Shown: positions 55,609 through 64,000 of the stretch, one piece after another
Layout: each line of letters opens with the position of its first letter
Numbering within the stretch: the first letter of the stretch is position 1
Source: Desulfatitalea tepidiphila
GTDB taxonomy: Bacteria > Desulfobacterota > Desulfobacteria > Desulfobacterales > Desulfosarcinaceae
Direction of reading: 5' to 3'
Assembly (NCBI RefSeq): GCF_001293685.1
Contig: NZ_BCAG01000003.1
Coordinates: forward strand, 1,426,001 to 1,490,000
Length of the DNA: 64,000 nt
Program-made: the position numbers and the translations under genes
Notes under the pieces: generated by a model
Seen by the model: only the letters and a program-made list of their open reading frames with translations
Told to the model about the DNA's origin: nothing
The model's database searches: none

Positions 55609-57690
55609 ATGGGACAATGCCTTTGCCATCCTGAAGTGGAGACCAGTTATCTCTGCATGAAGCACAACGTCTATCTGTGCGATGACTGCCTCACTTGCCG
55701 TGATCCGGATATCTATTGTAAATTTCGGCCATCCTGCCCGATCTGGTTTATGAGCAAGCGAAAGGAAGGGTGGGATGCCGAATCCGCAGAACAGGTGAAC
55801 GCCTCGACGTTTCAGATAGAGTTCCAGCCGGAGAATAAGACGGTATCGGTACCTGTCGGCAGCACCCTGATCGAAGCGGCCAACGCGGCCGGCGTCTTCA
55901 TCAACGCGTCCTGTAACGGGAAGGGGGCTTGCGGCAAATGCAAACTGGTCGTGGTTTCGGGCAAATCCGAAACGACTCCCACCCCGTTGCTCAGCGTCCA
56001 GGAAAAGGCCAAAGGTTACGTGCTGGCCTGTCAGACGAAAATCACCGGCGACCTGGCCGTGCGGATTCCCGAAGAGTCGCTTCAGCAGCGCCTGAAGGTG
56101 GCCGGCATGGGTGAATCCGCCACCGCCAGACTCAAAGGATTGGTCCCGAATATCGAGCCCATGCTCAAGGAAGTGCATCTGACGCTCTCACCACCGACCC
56201 TGGACGACTCGGTGAGCGACCTGGACCGGCTTCAGCGCGGGCTGAAGGCTCAGGGGTGCGATCTGGAATGCCTGAACGTGGGGCTCCGCGTCATCCGGCA
56301 GTTATCCGAGGCTGTGCGCAAGGACAACTGGAAGGTCACCGCTTCGGTGATCCGCCGGAAATGCGCCAATGAGATCCTTGAGGTCCGACCGGGCGGTGAG
56401 GGGGATCGCGCCCTCGGGCTGGCCATCGACGTGGGCACCACCACCATCGTCGTCTACCTGGTGGATATGGCGGATGCAACCATTCTCGGCGCCGCATCCG
56501 GGCACAACCGTCAGGCATCCTGCGGCGACGATGTGATCAACCGCATCGTCTGTGCCGAAAAGGATGGGGTCCAGAAGCTCAGTCGAATGGCCTTGGCCAC
56601 CATCAACAGCCTGATCGGAGAAACGTTGGACAGCGTGGGAGCGGATACCGACGACATCAGGAACGTCGTCATCTCGGGCAATACGACCATGGCGCACTTG
56701 CTGCTGAAAATTGAGCCCCGCTATATCCGCCGGGAGCCTTACATCCCGACCATTTCGGAGTTTCCTATCCTGAAGGCCGGTGACATCGGGATCAGGGCCA
56801 ATGCCATCGCCGCCGTCTTCGTCATGCCCGGGCCGGCCAGTTATGTGGGCGGCGATGTCGTTTCCGGTCTGCTCTACGCCGGTTTCCATCGCCAGGAAGC
56901 CATCACGTTGTTCATCGACGTGGGCACCAACGGAGAGATCGTGGTCGGCAACAACGAGTGGTTGATGACAGCCGCGTGCAGCGCGGGGCCGGCCTTCGAA
57001 GGCGGCGGCATCCGCTGGGGCATGCGGGCCGAAGAGGGCGCCATAGAGCAGATCACCATCGATCCGGACACATGGGCGCCGACCTTTGTCACGGTCGGCG
57101 GCAACGCCCCACGCGGCATTTGCGGCTCCGGCATGATCGACCTGATGTCCGAACTGCTCAATGCCGGGGTCATCGATCGCCGCGGCAAATTCTCCACGGA
57201 CCGTGAGAGCCGATTCGTTCGCCATATCAACGGCGAGTGGGCCTATGAGCTGGCGCCCGCCGATCAAACCCCCATGAACGAAGAGATCATCTTCACCGAG
57301 TCGGATATAAGAAACCTGATTTACAGCAAAGGGGCGGTATATGCAGGATTCACGACCCTGTTGAAGGTGGCTGGACTCGATTTTTCAGTGGTCGAAAAGG
57401 TGATCATCACCGGCGGTTTCGGCCAGTACATCAACATCGAAAAAGGAGTTCGCATCGGATTGCTTCCCGATATCGAGCGCGACAAATTCGTCTACCTCGG
57501 CAACAGCTCCATCGTGGGAGCTTACATGGCCCTGCTTTCCGAGGTACATCGCCGCGAAGCCGCGCAGGTGTGCAAACAGATGACCTATATCGATTTCTCC
57601 AGCCATCCGGGCTACATGGATGACTTCACTTCGGCATTGTTCCTGCCCCACACGAACCTGGAGATGTTTCCGAGTGTGGTTGGCTTTTAA
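55609..57690 (+). CDS. RACo-like ASKHA protein (corrinoid reductive activator family) with Cys-rich N-terminus
   Basis: 693 aa from the ATG at 55,609. Residues 1-48 hold nine Cys and two His (MGQCLCHPEVETSYLCMKHN, YLCDDCLTCRDPDIYCKF), a likely zinc or FeS module that the usual activators lack. Residues ~62-145 are a 2Fe-2S ferredoxin domain (NASCNGKGACGKCKLVV and a later ACQT). Then a linker (about 150-280) and the DUF4445/ASKHA ATPase (LGLAIDVGTTTIVVYLVDMA, SGNTTMAHLLL, FIDVGTNGEIVVG, IITGGFGQYINIEKGVRIGL). RACo enzymes spend ATP to reduce Co(II) corrinoid proteins; no corrinoid protein is in this window, so the partner must be elsewhere. Confidence 0.82.
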   Translation: MGQCLCHPEVETSYLCMKHNVYLCDDCLTCRDPDIYCKFRPSCPIWFMSKRKEGWDAESAEQVNASTFQIEFQPENKTVSVPVGSTLIEAANAAGVFINASCNGKGACGKCKLVVVSGKSETTPTPLLSVQEKAKGYVLACQTKITGDLAVRIPEESLQQRLKVAGMGESATARLKGLVPNIEPMLKEVHLTLSPPTLDDSVSDLDRLQRGLKAQGCDLECLNVGLRVIRQLSEAVRKDNWKVTASVIRRKCANEILEVRPGGEGDRALGLAIDVGTTTIVVYLVDMADATILGAASGHNRQASCGDDVINRIVCAEKDGVQKLSRMALATINSLIGETLDSVGADTDDIRNVVISGNTTMAHLLLKIEPRYIRREPYIPTISEFPILKAGDIGIRANAIAAVFVMPGPASYVGGDVVSGLLYAGFHRQEAITLFIDVGTNGEIVVGNNEWLMTAACSAGPAFEGGGIRWGMRAEEGAIEQITIDPDTWAPTFVTVGGNAPRGICGSGMIDLMSELLNAGVIDRRGKFSTDRESRFVRHINGEWAYELAPADQTPMNEEIIFTESDIRNLIYSKGAVYAGFTTLLKVAGLDFSVVEKVIITGGFGQYINIEKGVRIGLLPDIERDKFVYLGNSSIVGAYMALLSEVHRREAAQVCKQMTYIDFSSHPGYMDDFTSALFLPHTNLEMFPSVVGF

Positions 57691-57703
57691 GGAGGTCCGA
57701 TAC

Positions 57704-58684
57704 ATGTCACTCTCACGCAGAACCTTTCTAAAAACCGGTGTGGCCGCTGCCTGCGCGGCTTGCGCATCCCAAGTGCCGAAAACCGCGTCCGCCGAACAAC
57801 CCAGGGTGAAGGAGCTGGCCACCTTGATCGATATCCGTAAATGCATCGGGTGCGAGGCGTGTGTGGAAGCATGCCGCGATGCCAACGCGGACAAATACCC
57901 GGATCCCAAAAAACCCTATCCCAAAATGTATCCTTCCCGGGTCAAGGTCGAGGATTGGTCCGACCCGGAGGGCCGGGAGACCCGCGATCGGCTGACTCCT
58001 TACAACTGGCTCTTCATCCAGGAAGTCACCGTCACCCACAATGGCGAAGAGATAACCATGACGATTCCCAGGCGTTGCATGCACTGCCAGAATCCGCCCT
58101 GCGCCGATCTTTGTCCATGGGGCTCGGCCCGTAAACTCAAGAACGGCATCACGGTAATCGATGCGGACCTGTGCCTGGGCGGCGCCAAATGCAAATCGGT
58201 CTGCCCATGGGACGTGCCTCAACGCCAGACCGGGGTCGGCATGTACCTGGACCTGTTGCCCGCATTTGCCGGCAACGGGGTCATGTACAAGTGCGATCGA
58301 TGCTACAACCGCATCGCAGAAGGCGAACTGCCGGCCTGCATCGAGGAGTGCCCAGAGCAGGTTCAAACCATCGGTCCCAGGGATGAGATTCTGCGCGAAG
58401 CTCACCGGCTCGCCGAGTCCGAAGATCTTTATATTTACGGAGAACACGAAAACGGCGGCACCAACACCATTTATCTCTCGCCCGTTCCGTTCGAGCTGAT
58501 CAACCAGGCCATCCAGCAAGGGGAAGGCAAGCCCCATATGAATGCGGTGGCCGATCAAATGGCCCACGCCGACAACCTGGCCAAGGCCATGGTCATCGCC
58601 CCGATTGCCGGAGTGGCGGCCGCCGTCGGAAGAGTCTACAAGGCCATCAAAACCTCGGAAGAGAAGCAGGAGGTGACCAGGTGA
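57704..58684 (+). CDS. Tat-exported multi-FeS electron-transfer subunit (FdnH/DmsB type)
   Basis: 326 aa from the ATG at 57,704 (GGAGG upstream). Tat signal SRRTFLKTGVAAACAACASQ. Four Cys motifs: CIGCEACVEACRDAN; CMHCQNPPCADLCPWG; CLGGAKCKSVCPWD; and CDRCYNRIAEGELPACIEEC. In the third, the second Cys is Gly (C-L-G-G), so that site may bind a 3Fe-4S or a changed cluster. A hydrophobic helix near the end (AKAMVIAPIAGVAAAVGRVY) should anchor it in the membrane, as in FdnH. No catalytic molybdenum subunit is next to it. Together with the next gene it forms a periplasm-to-membrane electron path. Confidence 0.87.
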   Translation: MSLSRRTFLKTGVAAACAACASQVPKTASAEQPRVKELATLIDIRKCIGCEACVEACRDANADKYPDPKKPYPKMYPSRVKVEDWSDPEGRETRDRLTPYNWLFIQEVTVTHNGEEITMTIPRRCMHCQNPPCADLCPWGSARKLKNGITVIDADLCLGGAKCKSVCPWDVPQRQTGVGMYLDLLPAFAGNGVMYKCDRCYNRIAEGELPACIEECPEQVQTIGPRDEILREAHRLAESEDLYIYGEHENGGTNTIYLSPVPFELINQAIQQGEGKPHMNAVADQMAHADNLAKAMVIAPIAGVAAAVGRVYKAIKTSEEKQEVTR

Positions 58685-59163
58685 GCCGACCGATTTTGCC
58701 CAATAAGACCATCGCGGAACAAGTCTGGATCAAGCCGGTCTATATCTTGATATTTCTATTGATGGGGTTGACCGGATTTGCCCAGATGCCAATTTTCAAG
58801 CGGTACTATATCGCCGATATCCCCGGCCTGGGGTGGCTGGATCAGTATTACGTGACGCACACCATTCACTATCTGGGCGCCATCGCGTTGTTGGCCCTGA
58901 TTGCATATGGCCTGGTGACCTACTGGGCCTTACTGCGTAAGCAATACCGCCTGACGGTTCTGGCCTGGATACGCGTCGCGCTGCTGGCCGGCATTGTCGG
59001 CACCGGTATCTTCCGCGTCCTGAAAAACCTCCCGGATGTGGTCTTCTCGCCGGGGTTTACCATGTTCATCGATATCGCCCACCTGGGCTTCATGATGGCT
59101 TACCTCGTCATGGCTGGCGTTGCCTTAGTCGCCAAAAAAAGATGGCTGACGGCCAAGGTTTGA
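58681..59163 (+). CDS. Small membrane electron-transfer subunit (FdnI/cytochrome b561-like)
   Basis: A 160-aa protein with four hydrophobic helices: about residues 19-36 (PVYILIFLLMGLTGFAQ), 60-84 (THTIHYLGAIALLALIAYGLV), 95-115 (VLAWIRVALLAGIVGTGIF) and 128-150 (FIDIAHLGFMMAYLVMAGVAL). His residues in helix 2 (HTIH) and helix 4 (AHLG) could hold a heme b. The GTG start overlaps the stop of the FeS gene. It is likely the quinone-side anchor. Confidence 0.75.
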   Translation: MSRPILPNKTIAEQVWIKPVYILIFLLMGLTGFAQMPIFKRYYIADIPGLGWLDQYYVTHTIHYLGAIALLALIAYGLVTYWALLRKQYRLTVLAWIRVALLAGIVGTGIFRVLKNLPDVVFSPGFTMFIDIAHLGFMMAYLVMAGVALVAKKRWLTAKV

Positions 59164-59260
59164 TGCGATACGGCCATGCCGGACGGATTCATCCCTGATG
59201 ACATTTGACTGACAGGCGTTATGTTGAGCCCATCAAACAATGTTGCGTCAGGGTGGAGGC

Positions 59261-60589
59261 ATGGCAGCTAAAACAAAATATGCAAAAAGTGGCGATGTGC
59301 ACATTGCCTATCAGGTGGTGGGCCATGGAAACCTGGACCTGGTCGTCGTACCGGGCTTCGTGTCCCACGTCGAGTACATCTGGGAAGAGCCCAGGGCGGC
59401 CCGTTTCCTGAATGGCTTGACCGATTTTGCCCGTTTGATCCTGTTCGATAAGCGGGGAACCGGACTCTCCGACCGCGTGGGTACCGTGCCGACCCTCGAA
59501 GATCGCATGGATGACGTGCGTGCGGTCATGGATGCCGCCGGGTCATCCCAGGCCGTCGTCATGGGGATTTCCGAAGGTGGCCCCCTGGCGCTCCTTTTTG
59601 GCGCGACCTATCCCCAGCGAACGGCGGCATTGATCATTTACGGCAGCTTCGCCCGGGCCATCCGCACAGCCGATTATCCTCACGGCATCAGCGAGCAAGA
59701 GTTGTCCACTTTCATCGATCACCTGGAGCGGCACTGGGGCGGACCATGGGGCGTGCGTCATTGGGCGCCCAGCCTTCAGGGCGATATCGCCTTTCGAAAC
59801 TGGTGGGCCGCCTTTCTTCGGTTAGCCGCCAGTCCTGGAGCAGCGGCGACCACTTTGAAAATGCTCATGGAGATCGATGTCCGCCACATCCTGCCGGCGA
59901 TCCAGATCCCCACGCTCGTCGTGCATGCCTCCAGGGATCGCATGCTCAGCATCGCCCATGCCCATTACCTCGCCGATCATATTCCCGGAGCCAAATTGGT
60001 CGAGGTGGACAGCGAAGACCATTTTCCATTCATTGCCGCACCGGATCTGATCGTCGGAGAAATCGAAGAATTTCTCACCGGCGCCCGCCATGAAAAGGAA
60101 TCCGACCGCGTACTGGCAACCATCCTCTTTTGCGATATCGTCGATTCAACCAATATGGCCGCCGCCAAGGGGGACCGCATTTGGCGTGATCTTCTCGAGC
60201 AGTATTATCAGCTGGTCAGAAAAGAGCTGAGCCTTTTCCGAGGCATGGAAATCGACACAGCCGGCGACGGACTGCTGGCCGCCTTCGACGGGCCGGCCCG
60301 CGCCATCCGCTGTGCCCGCCAATGTGCCGCGAAGGTGCACACGCTCGGACTGAGATTGCGCGCCGGTTTGCATACCGGCGAGTGTGAAAGGATCGGTGAC
60401 AAGCTGAGCGGTATTGCAGTGCACATCGGTGCCCGTATTGTTCAACACGCTCAACCCGATGAGGTCCTAGTATCCGGCACGGTTCGCGACCTGGTGGTAG
60501 GATCAACGATTCAATTTGAAAATCGGGGCAAACACATCCTCAAGGGCGTTCCCCAGGAGTGGCAGCTGTTCGCCGTGACATCTGCGTGA
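59261..60589 (+). CDS. Alpha/beta hydrolase fused to class III nucleotide cyclase
   Basis: 442 aa from the ATG at 59,261 (GGTGGAGGC upstream). Residues ~5-280 form an alpha/beta hydrolase with the nucleophile elbow G-I-S-E-G-G, acid Asp near HASRDRML and catalytic His in SEDHFPF. Residues ~290-440 are a class III cyclase: metal Asp pair in TILFCDIVDSTNMAA and TAGDGLLAAFDGPARAI; the position that usually bears the adenine-binding Lys is Asp (EIDTAGDG). It has no membrane segment. A small molecule bound or cleaved by the hydrolase part may control cyclic nucleotide making. The cNMP-binding protein at 49,566 is a possible reader. Confidence 0.87.
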   Translation: MAAKTKYAKSGDVHIAYQVVGHGNLDLVVVPGFVSHVEYIWEEPRAARFLNGLTDFARLILFDKRGTGLSDRVGTVPTLEDRMDDVRAVMDAAGSSQAVVMGISEGGPLALLFGATYPQRTAALIIYGSFARAIRTADYPHGISEQELSTFIDHLERHWGGPWGVRHWAPSLQGDIAFRNWWAAFLRLAASPGAAATTLKMLMEIDVRHILPAIQIPTLVVHASRDRMLSIAHAHYLADHIPGAKLVEVDSEDHFPFIAAPDLIVGEIEEFLTGARHEKESDRVLATILFCDIVDSTNMAAAKGDRIWRDLLEQYYQLVRKELSLFRGMEIDTAGDGLLAAFDGPARAIRCARQCAAKVHTLGLRLRAGLHTGECERIGDKLSGIAVHIGARIVQHAQPDEVLVSGTVRDLVVGSTIQFENRGKHILKGVPQEWQLFAVTSA

Positions 60590-60611
60590 TGTGCGATGCG
60601 GCGAGGGGGAT

Positions 60612-61409
60612 TCAGGCATCCATGGTTGCGGTTGTCTGCTTCTCAATCTCGTGAGCAACTATTTGCCGGGCCTTCTCAAATTTTTCAATCAATTGTGTTG
60701 TGTTTTCGGGTGTCAGGGATTTGCCCTCGAACGCCATCATACGGTAGAGTTCTCCGGTCACCCACTTCTTGCTGAAGTAGAGCATGTCCTTGATTTTGAT
60801 CATTTCAATACGCGGGTTGCCGCTGTTTCCCGAAGCACCATGATCATGCACACCTCTTGCTAGGGCGATGCGCCAGATCTCCCATCCTCGCGACCTGGCG
60901 GTAAAGGAATAATCGCTGTCGCTGCCGATAAAGACAAGATTTTTATCCATCAGCCCGATCTCTTCGATCATCTCTCTGCGCAGAATCATGCAGGCGCCGT
61001 TGGCCCAGTAAACCGGCTCGCTCTCTTTAAAACGGTGGAGGGGTCCATGGAGATGTTTTCCCAAGGGAAAGGCATCGAAGCATCCTGCCCAAATCACATA
61101 ATCGGCCTGTTGGGGATGGATTTGAAGGGGGGCGCCGATGCCGCAACGCGGGTTGCGGTTCATGAAGTTGACCATCTCCTCGACTGCGTGGGGTTCAAGG
61201 TACATATCTTGGTTTAACAGGATCATGTATTTGACCGGCTTTTTAAGAAAATGGCGAATCCCTTCATTTATAGCGGCGGTAAAGTAGATGTTGTCCTCTG
61301 AGTTGTTGCGGATGAAGATGTCCACGGGCATGGTTTGGCGCCGGAGATGCAGCAGACATTTATCCAGTTGTGTTCGATTTTTATAAAATGGAATGATGAC
61401 CGGTATCAT
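60612..61409 (-). CDS. GT2-family glycosyltransferase (rhamnosyltransferase-like)
   Basis: A 265-aa GT-A enzyme: MIPVIIPFYKNRTQLDKCLL, IFIRNNSEDNIYFTAAINEG, the metal-site-like LLNQDMYLEP and a later GSDSDYSFTARSRGWEIWRI, as in WbbL-like transferases. It shares a four-base overlap with the upstream gene (61,406), so both are in one operon that continues to the window edge. Product glycan unknown. Confidence 0.82.
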   Translation of the reverse strand: MIPVIIPFYKNRTQLDKCLLHLRRQTMPVDIFIRNNSEDNIYFTAAINEGIRHFLKKPVKYMILLNQDMYLEPHAVEEMVNFMNRNPRCGIGAPLQIHPQQADYVIWAGCFDAFPLGKHLHGPLHRFKESEPVYWANGACMILRREMIEEIGLMDKNLVFIGSDSDYSFTARSRGWEIWRIALARGVHDHGASGNSGNPRIEMIKIKDMLYFSKKWVTGELYRMMAFEGKSLTPENTTQLIEKFEKARQIVAHEIEKQTTATMDA

Positions 61410-63358
61410 ATCATGCCCTTGGATAGGATGGTTTCAGCCACCTGGATGCCCGTTGCGGGCTGCCTGTTGATGCTGTTTTGAATCGGTTCTGTTTTGAACG
61501 GCAAAGGTGAATCGAAAATAAATGGGGAAGGGTATTCGTCGCAATGGGTAGCGCGGCCTGGGATAGGTGTCAATACGGTGCGTCCCACTTCGGCCAGTTT
61601 ACGGAATATTAAGAAATCTAATGGAATTTTTCCGTTGCAAAAATGACGAAACACTTGCTGATCAGCCTTGAGCGTGCCGGCCTTGACAGCGAACGTCATG
61701 GTCGTTGAATTGGTATGTTTCCAATGGGATGAAGAGGTCAGAATCACTTTTGTGTTTTCTCCGCCACTGGATACCAATGGATTAGGGCTTTTTGCCATAT
61801 ACTTGTCGGCATGATCATAAAGGCTCACATAATCGGCGCGTTCGAGCCCCTCTGCGATGTATTGGGGACCTTTGGGCTGGTGCAGATAATCGTCCTCTAC
61901 CAGGTAGACCGACTGGGCATCATCAAAGCCCACGGCAATGTTTAGAGCATGGATGAAGCTTGCAGAATTTCCGAGAGATGTCCTTTCGATAGAGTTGGAA
62001 AAACGGCTCAAGAATTCGATGGTCGCCTCACTGGTGTTGTCTGCGACGATAATCAGGTTGTCGTTTCCAAATACCTCGATAAAATTCAAAAAACATTGAC
62101 GCTTGTTGATTTGCGGGATTTTGGTGCCACCATTTCGGTGATCGCAAATACGATAAATAATTTTCAGTTTGCTGTTATCAGCAACACGTTGTCTTGGAGG
62201 TGCCTTAAGTGCGTCCGTATTAGGAAATGAAATTTTCATTTGGGCCTGATTGAATGTTGTATTGGATTGTGATTGATAACAATTAGAATTTTTATAAGGT
62301 TTTGAATTGTAACCCTTTCTGATGATTTCCATTGATCTACTCACAAGCGCTTCGACTTCAATATCGATGTGAAAACGCTTGGCGCTTCGAAAACATGCTT
62401 CGTAATCGAATTGATGATCCAGGATATGCTCAAATTCTTCAATGGTGTTTGCTTTATACCCATTGACGTCATTAATTATCAATTCAGGCAAAGCGCCATT
62501 GCAAGTTCCCAGTACAGGGGTCCCCTTGGATATACTTTCAAGAATAGTTCGACCGAATGGCTCAGACATCTGACTGGGCATCAAGAAAAGTCGCGCCTTG
62601 GAAAATGCTTCTCTATGAGCTATGCCTCGCTTTAATTCACCTCTGAACTCGAAACCCTTGATTGTTTTACTCAGCTCCATTAATTGATTTTCAAGGGGTT
62701 TGTTGCCCGTTCCGTATGCCAAAAAGTTCTTTTCTGGATGTCTTCTGGCCAGTTCGACGAATAGGTCCAGACCTTTTGTTCGCCAGCCCCAGTTCAGTCC
62801 GGCTACCCATAAATAATAGTCCTGACGGTCGGAAGGGGGACATAAGAAATACTCATCTTCTGATAGCCCTGTGTGCAAGGAGAATGATACCGCCTGTTGC
62901 CATTCGGAGTTAGGGTCAACCCATTGGTTGAACTGAAATTCAGAAACAAAACGGTACCAAGTATTTTCACGAAAGGCAAACCACTCGCTTTTCTTTTTCG
63001 TATCCGGAACGAATTCATGAAATGTGCAAATTATTGGAATGCCCAAAGACTTCAAGGACTCAGCAGACCAGAAACTTTGAGACCAAATCACATCGGGTTT
63101 AACTTCTTTGATGATGGCCGGTAGGCTTTGGGCAAAGGGCCAAACATTTTTTTCAGGGCCAGGCAGTGGCGGAACATCCGATTCAATTATTTCAAACGGA
63201 TATTCATTGATAACTGTTCTTTTGGGTACGATACAAACAAAATCCTTATGAGTATTGTGCAGACCCCAAGCTAAGTTTTCCACACATGCTTCTATGCCAC
63301 CGTACGATATGGTAGGAAATTGCTGAAGGTCGCGACTCCCAATCAATGCAATTCTCAT
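61406..63358 (-). CDS. Two-domain glycosyltransferase: GT4-type plus GT-A-like C-terminal domain
   Basis: A 650-aa protein. Residues ~1-350 are a GT-B/GT4 transferase (SYGGIEACVENLAWGL at the N-terminus; WVAGLNWGWRTKGLDLFVEL, LMPSQMSEPFGRTILESISK with the E-x7-E-like site, TPVLGTCNGALPE). A low-complexity linker (about 355-400, rich in Ser, Asn and Gln) leads to a second domain (about 410-640: RICDHRNGGTKIPQINKRQC, QSVYLVEDDYLHQPKGPQYI, with E-D-D as the metal motif) that resembles GT-A folds. It would add two sugars in a row. First complete gene of a minus-strand locus. Confidence 0.78.
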   Translation of the reverse strand: MRIALIGSRDLQQFPTISYGGIEACVENLAWGLHNTHKDFVCIVPKRTVINEYPFEIIESDVPPLPGPEKNVWPFAQSLPAIIKEVKPDVIWSQSFWSAESLKSLGIPIICTFHEFVPDTKKKSEWFAFRENTWYRFVSEFQFNQWVDPNSEWQQAVSFSLHTGLSEDEYFLCPPSDRQDYYLWVAGLNWGWRTKGLDLFVELARRHPEKNFLAYGTGNKPLENQLMELSKTIKGFEFRGELKRGIAHREAFSKARLFLMPSQMSEPFGRTILESISKGTPVLGTCNGALPELIINDVNGYKANTIEEFEHILDHQFDYEACFRSAKRFHIDIEVEALVSRSMEIIRKGYNSKPYKNSNCYQSQSNTTFNQAQMKISFPNTDALKAPPRQRVADNSKLKIIYRICDHRNGGTKIPQINKRQCFLNFIEVFGNDNLIIVADNTSEATIEFLSRFSNSIERTSLGNSASFIHALNIAVGFDDAQSVYLVEDDYLHQPKGPQYIAEGLERADYVSLYDHADKYMAKSPNPLVSSGGENTKVILTSSSHWKHTNSTTMTFAVKAGTLKADQQVFRHFCNGKIPLDFLIFRKLAEVGRTVLTPIPGRATHCDEYPSPFIFDSPLPFKTEPIQNSINRQPATGIQVAETILSKGMI

Positions 63359-63536
63359 AATGAAAGCCTAAGATGCTGACTTGTTTTGCCCTGAAAAAGT
63401 AAAAGTATTTATATTTCAAAACAAATCAATAAATTCACTTTACAGCCTTTGGTATATTTCCTTAAAATAAGAATAAAAGATAATTGGCCCACTTAGGTAA
63501 TGTTATCGTACAATTACACAACACCTCTTCCAGATA

Positions 63537-64000
63537 TCACACCAAGCTACGTAAAAATTCGGGAAGATAACTTTGAGGCTTTAAATTTAGCAGGGTTCTT
63601 CTGTCACTTTGAAGGTCCTTAAAGGACAGGTGTTCTATCTCACGCATCGTCAAATCAAGCATGTTTTCAGCTTCACCTCGGCATACCACGCCGACCCCGA
63701 AATCGCAGTCAAGGACGAACACCCGTAGATCGTTGCGTGTGGACCGAAGCCGTACGACCGATTTCCACACATCACCGCACCAATTTCCATTCCATCCAGC
63801 AAGGTTCATTCTATGGGCAGCTTCCCAAGATTCGGCCGGTAAAGCAGATGCCTCGCTTGGCGGATTGCAGTCGTGCATGAGAATCAACCCTCCGTTTGCA
63901 AGAAAATCCAAAGCATTGGATACATCTTGATAGGATTGATGATAAGTGTTCAGCCCATCCACGAAGGCCACATCGATCTTTTGCTTGTCGAATATCAAAG
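63537..64000 (-). CDS. Class I SAM methyltransferase, C-terminal part (truncated by window edge)
   Basis: The frame is open to the window end; the visible 154 residues read LIFDKQKIDVAFVDGLNTYH, then DVSNALDFLANGGLILMHDC, the C-terminal half of a Methyltransf_24-type SAM enzyme (IDVAFVDGxHxY and GGxxxxHD motifs). Such enzymes are frequent in polysaccharide loci. It is followed on the minus strand by the two-domain glycosyltransferase after a 178-base gap. Confidence 0.72.
   Translation of the reverse strand, partial: LIFDKQKIDVAFVDGLNTYHQSYQDVSNALDFLANGGLILMHDCNPPSEASALPAESWEAAHRMNLAGWNGNWCGDVWKSVVRLRSTRNDLRVFVLDCDFGVGVVCRGEAENMLDLTMREIEHLSFKDLQSDRRTLLNLKPQSYLPEFLRSLV

Noticed and set aside
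56302-57267. 321-codon minus-strand frame opposite the RACo-like gene
   Set aside because: Low-complexity antisense product; the plus strand has complete ASKHA motifs.
59211-59230. A sigma-54 promoter before the hydrolase-cyclase gene
   Set aside because: GG and GC are 11 instead of 10 bases apart and the flanking bases do not fit.

Overview
The window looks like a chromosome segment of a deltaproteobacterium (Desulfobacterota; a Desulfosarcina-like sulfate reducer is my best guess). The grounds are family content only: many sigma-54 (RpoN) regulators and promoters, RACo-like corrinoid-activator and multi-FeS redox proteins, PilZ/HDOD signalling and multi-glycosyltransferase surface-sugar loci. 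There is no rRNA or other phylogenetic marker here. No complete tRNA gene and no CRISPR array were found.

Layout. (1) About 1-6,650: right end of a GC-rich tailed prophage carrying tail tip, LamG-bearing hub/receptor-binding protein (split by a single-base frameshift), a His-rich tail fibre, and a lysis cassette (M15 endolysin, 3TM holin). It ends exactly at the 3' half of a tRNA-Pro(CGG), the probable attachment site. (2) 6,700-11,800: host genes for IHF-alpha, an HDOD protein, a metallo-beta-lactamase-fold hydrolase, a YcgR/PilZ protein and a lone receiver. (3) 11,820-20,207: an NtrC-type sigma-54 activator facing a sigma-54-promoted operon of histidine kinase, TPR protein, GT2-TPR glycosyltransferase and TPR-GT41 O-linked sugar transferase. 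(4) 20,281-47,146: a roughly 26.7-kb island flanked by ~200-bp imperfect direct repeats, each holding the 5' end of ptsP. Its left part is a graveyard of IS21, IS1634-like and IS200 fragments, an intact IS1380-family element and a wrecked glycosyltransferase gene. Its right part is a 14-gene pseudaminic-acid operon (pseB, pseC, NeuB-like, methylase, pseG, pseI, methyltransferase, formyltransferase, methyltransferase, radical SAM-SAF, WbqC-like, pseF, PIG-L deacetylase, 1,939-aa multi-glycosyltransferase) behind a near-perfect sigma-54 promoter. (5) 47,090-50,582: PtsP (nitrogen PTS enzyme I) and a cNMP-binding/PilZ protein. (6) 50,595-59,163: a PAS/sigma-54 regulator with a six-cysteine PAS domain flanked by two operons, each with its own sigma-54 promoter. 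One, on the minus strand, holds a Cys-less TusA-like protein, a DUF1638 protein, an SBF/ACR3-like transporter fused to a universal-stress domain, and a small Cys protein. The other, on the plus strand, holds an FmdB zinc ribbon, a RACo-like ASKHA protein, a Tat-exported multi-FeS protein and a membrane anchor. (7) 59,261-64,000: an alpha/beta-hydrolase-class III cyclase fusion, and minus-strand glycosyltransferase and methyltransferase genes running off the edge.

How it fits together. The left sigma-54 operon and the pse operon share almost the same promoter (TGGTATG-N4-TTGC). With the NtrC-type regulator and kinase nearby, this suggests one regulatory circuit for surface or flagellar glycosylation. 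The pse operon has a formyltransferase and no PseH acetyltransferase, predicting a 7-N-formyl pseudaminic acid. The 50.6-59.2 kb module is the best candidate for an undescribed system: redox-sensing regulator, solute transporter, DUF1638, corrinoid-activator-like protein and a membrane-bound electron conduit, apparently co-regulated. Its substrate cannot be read from the sequence.
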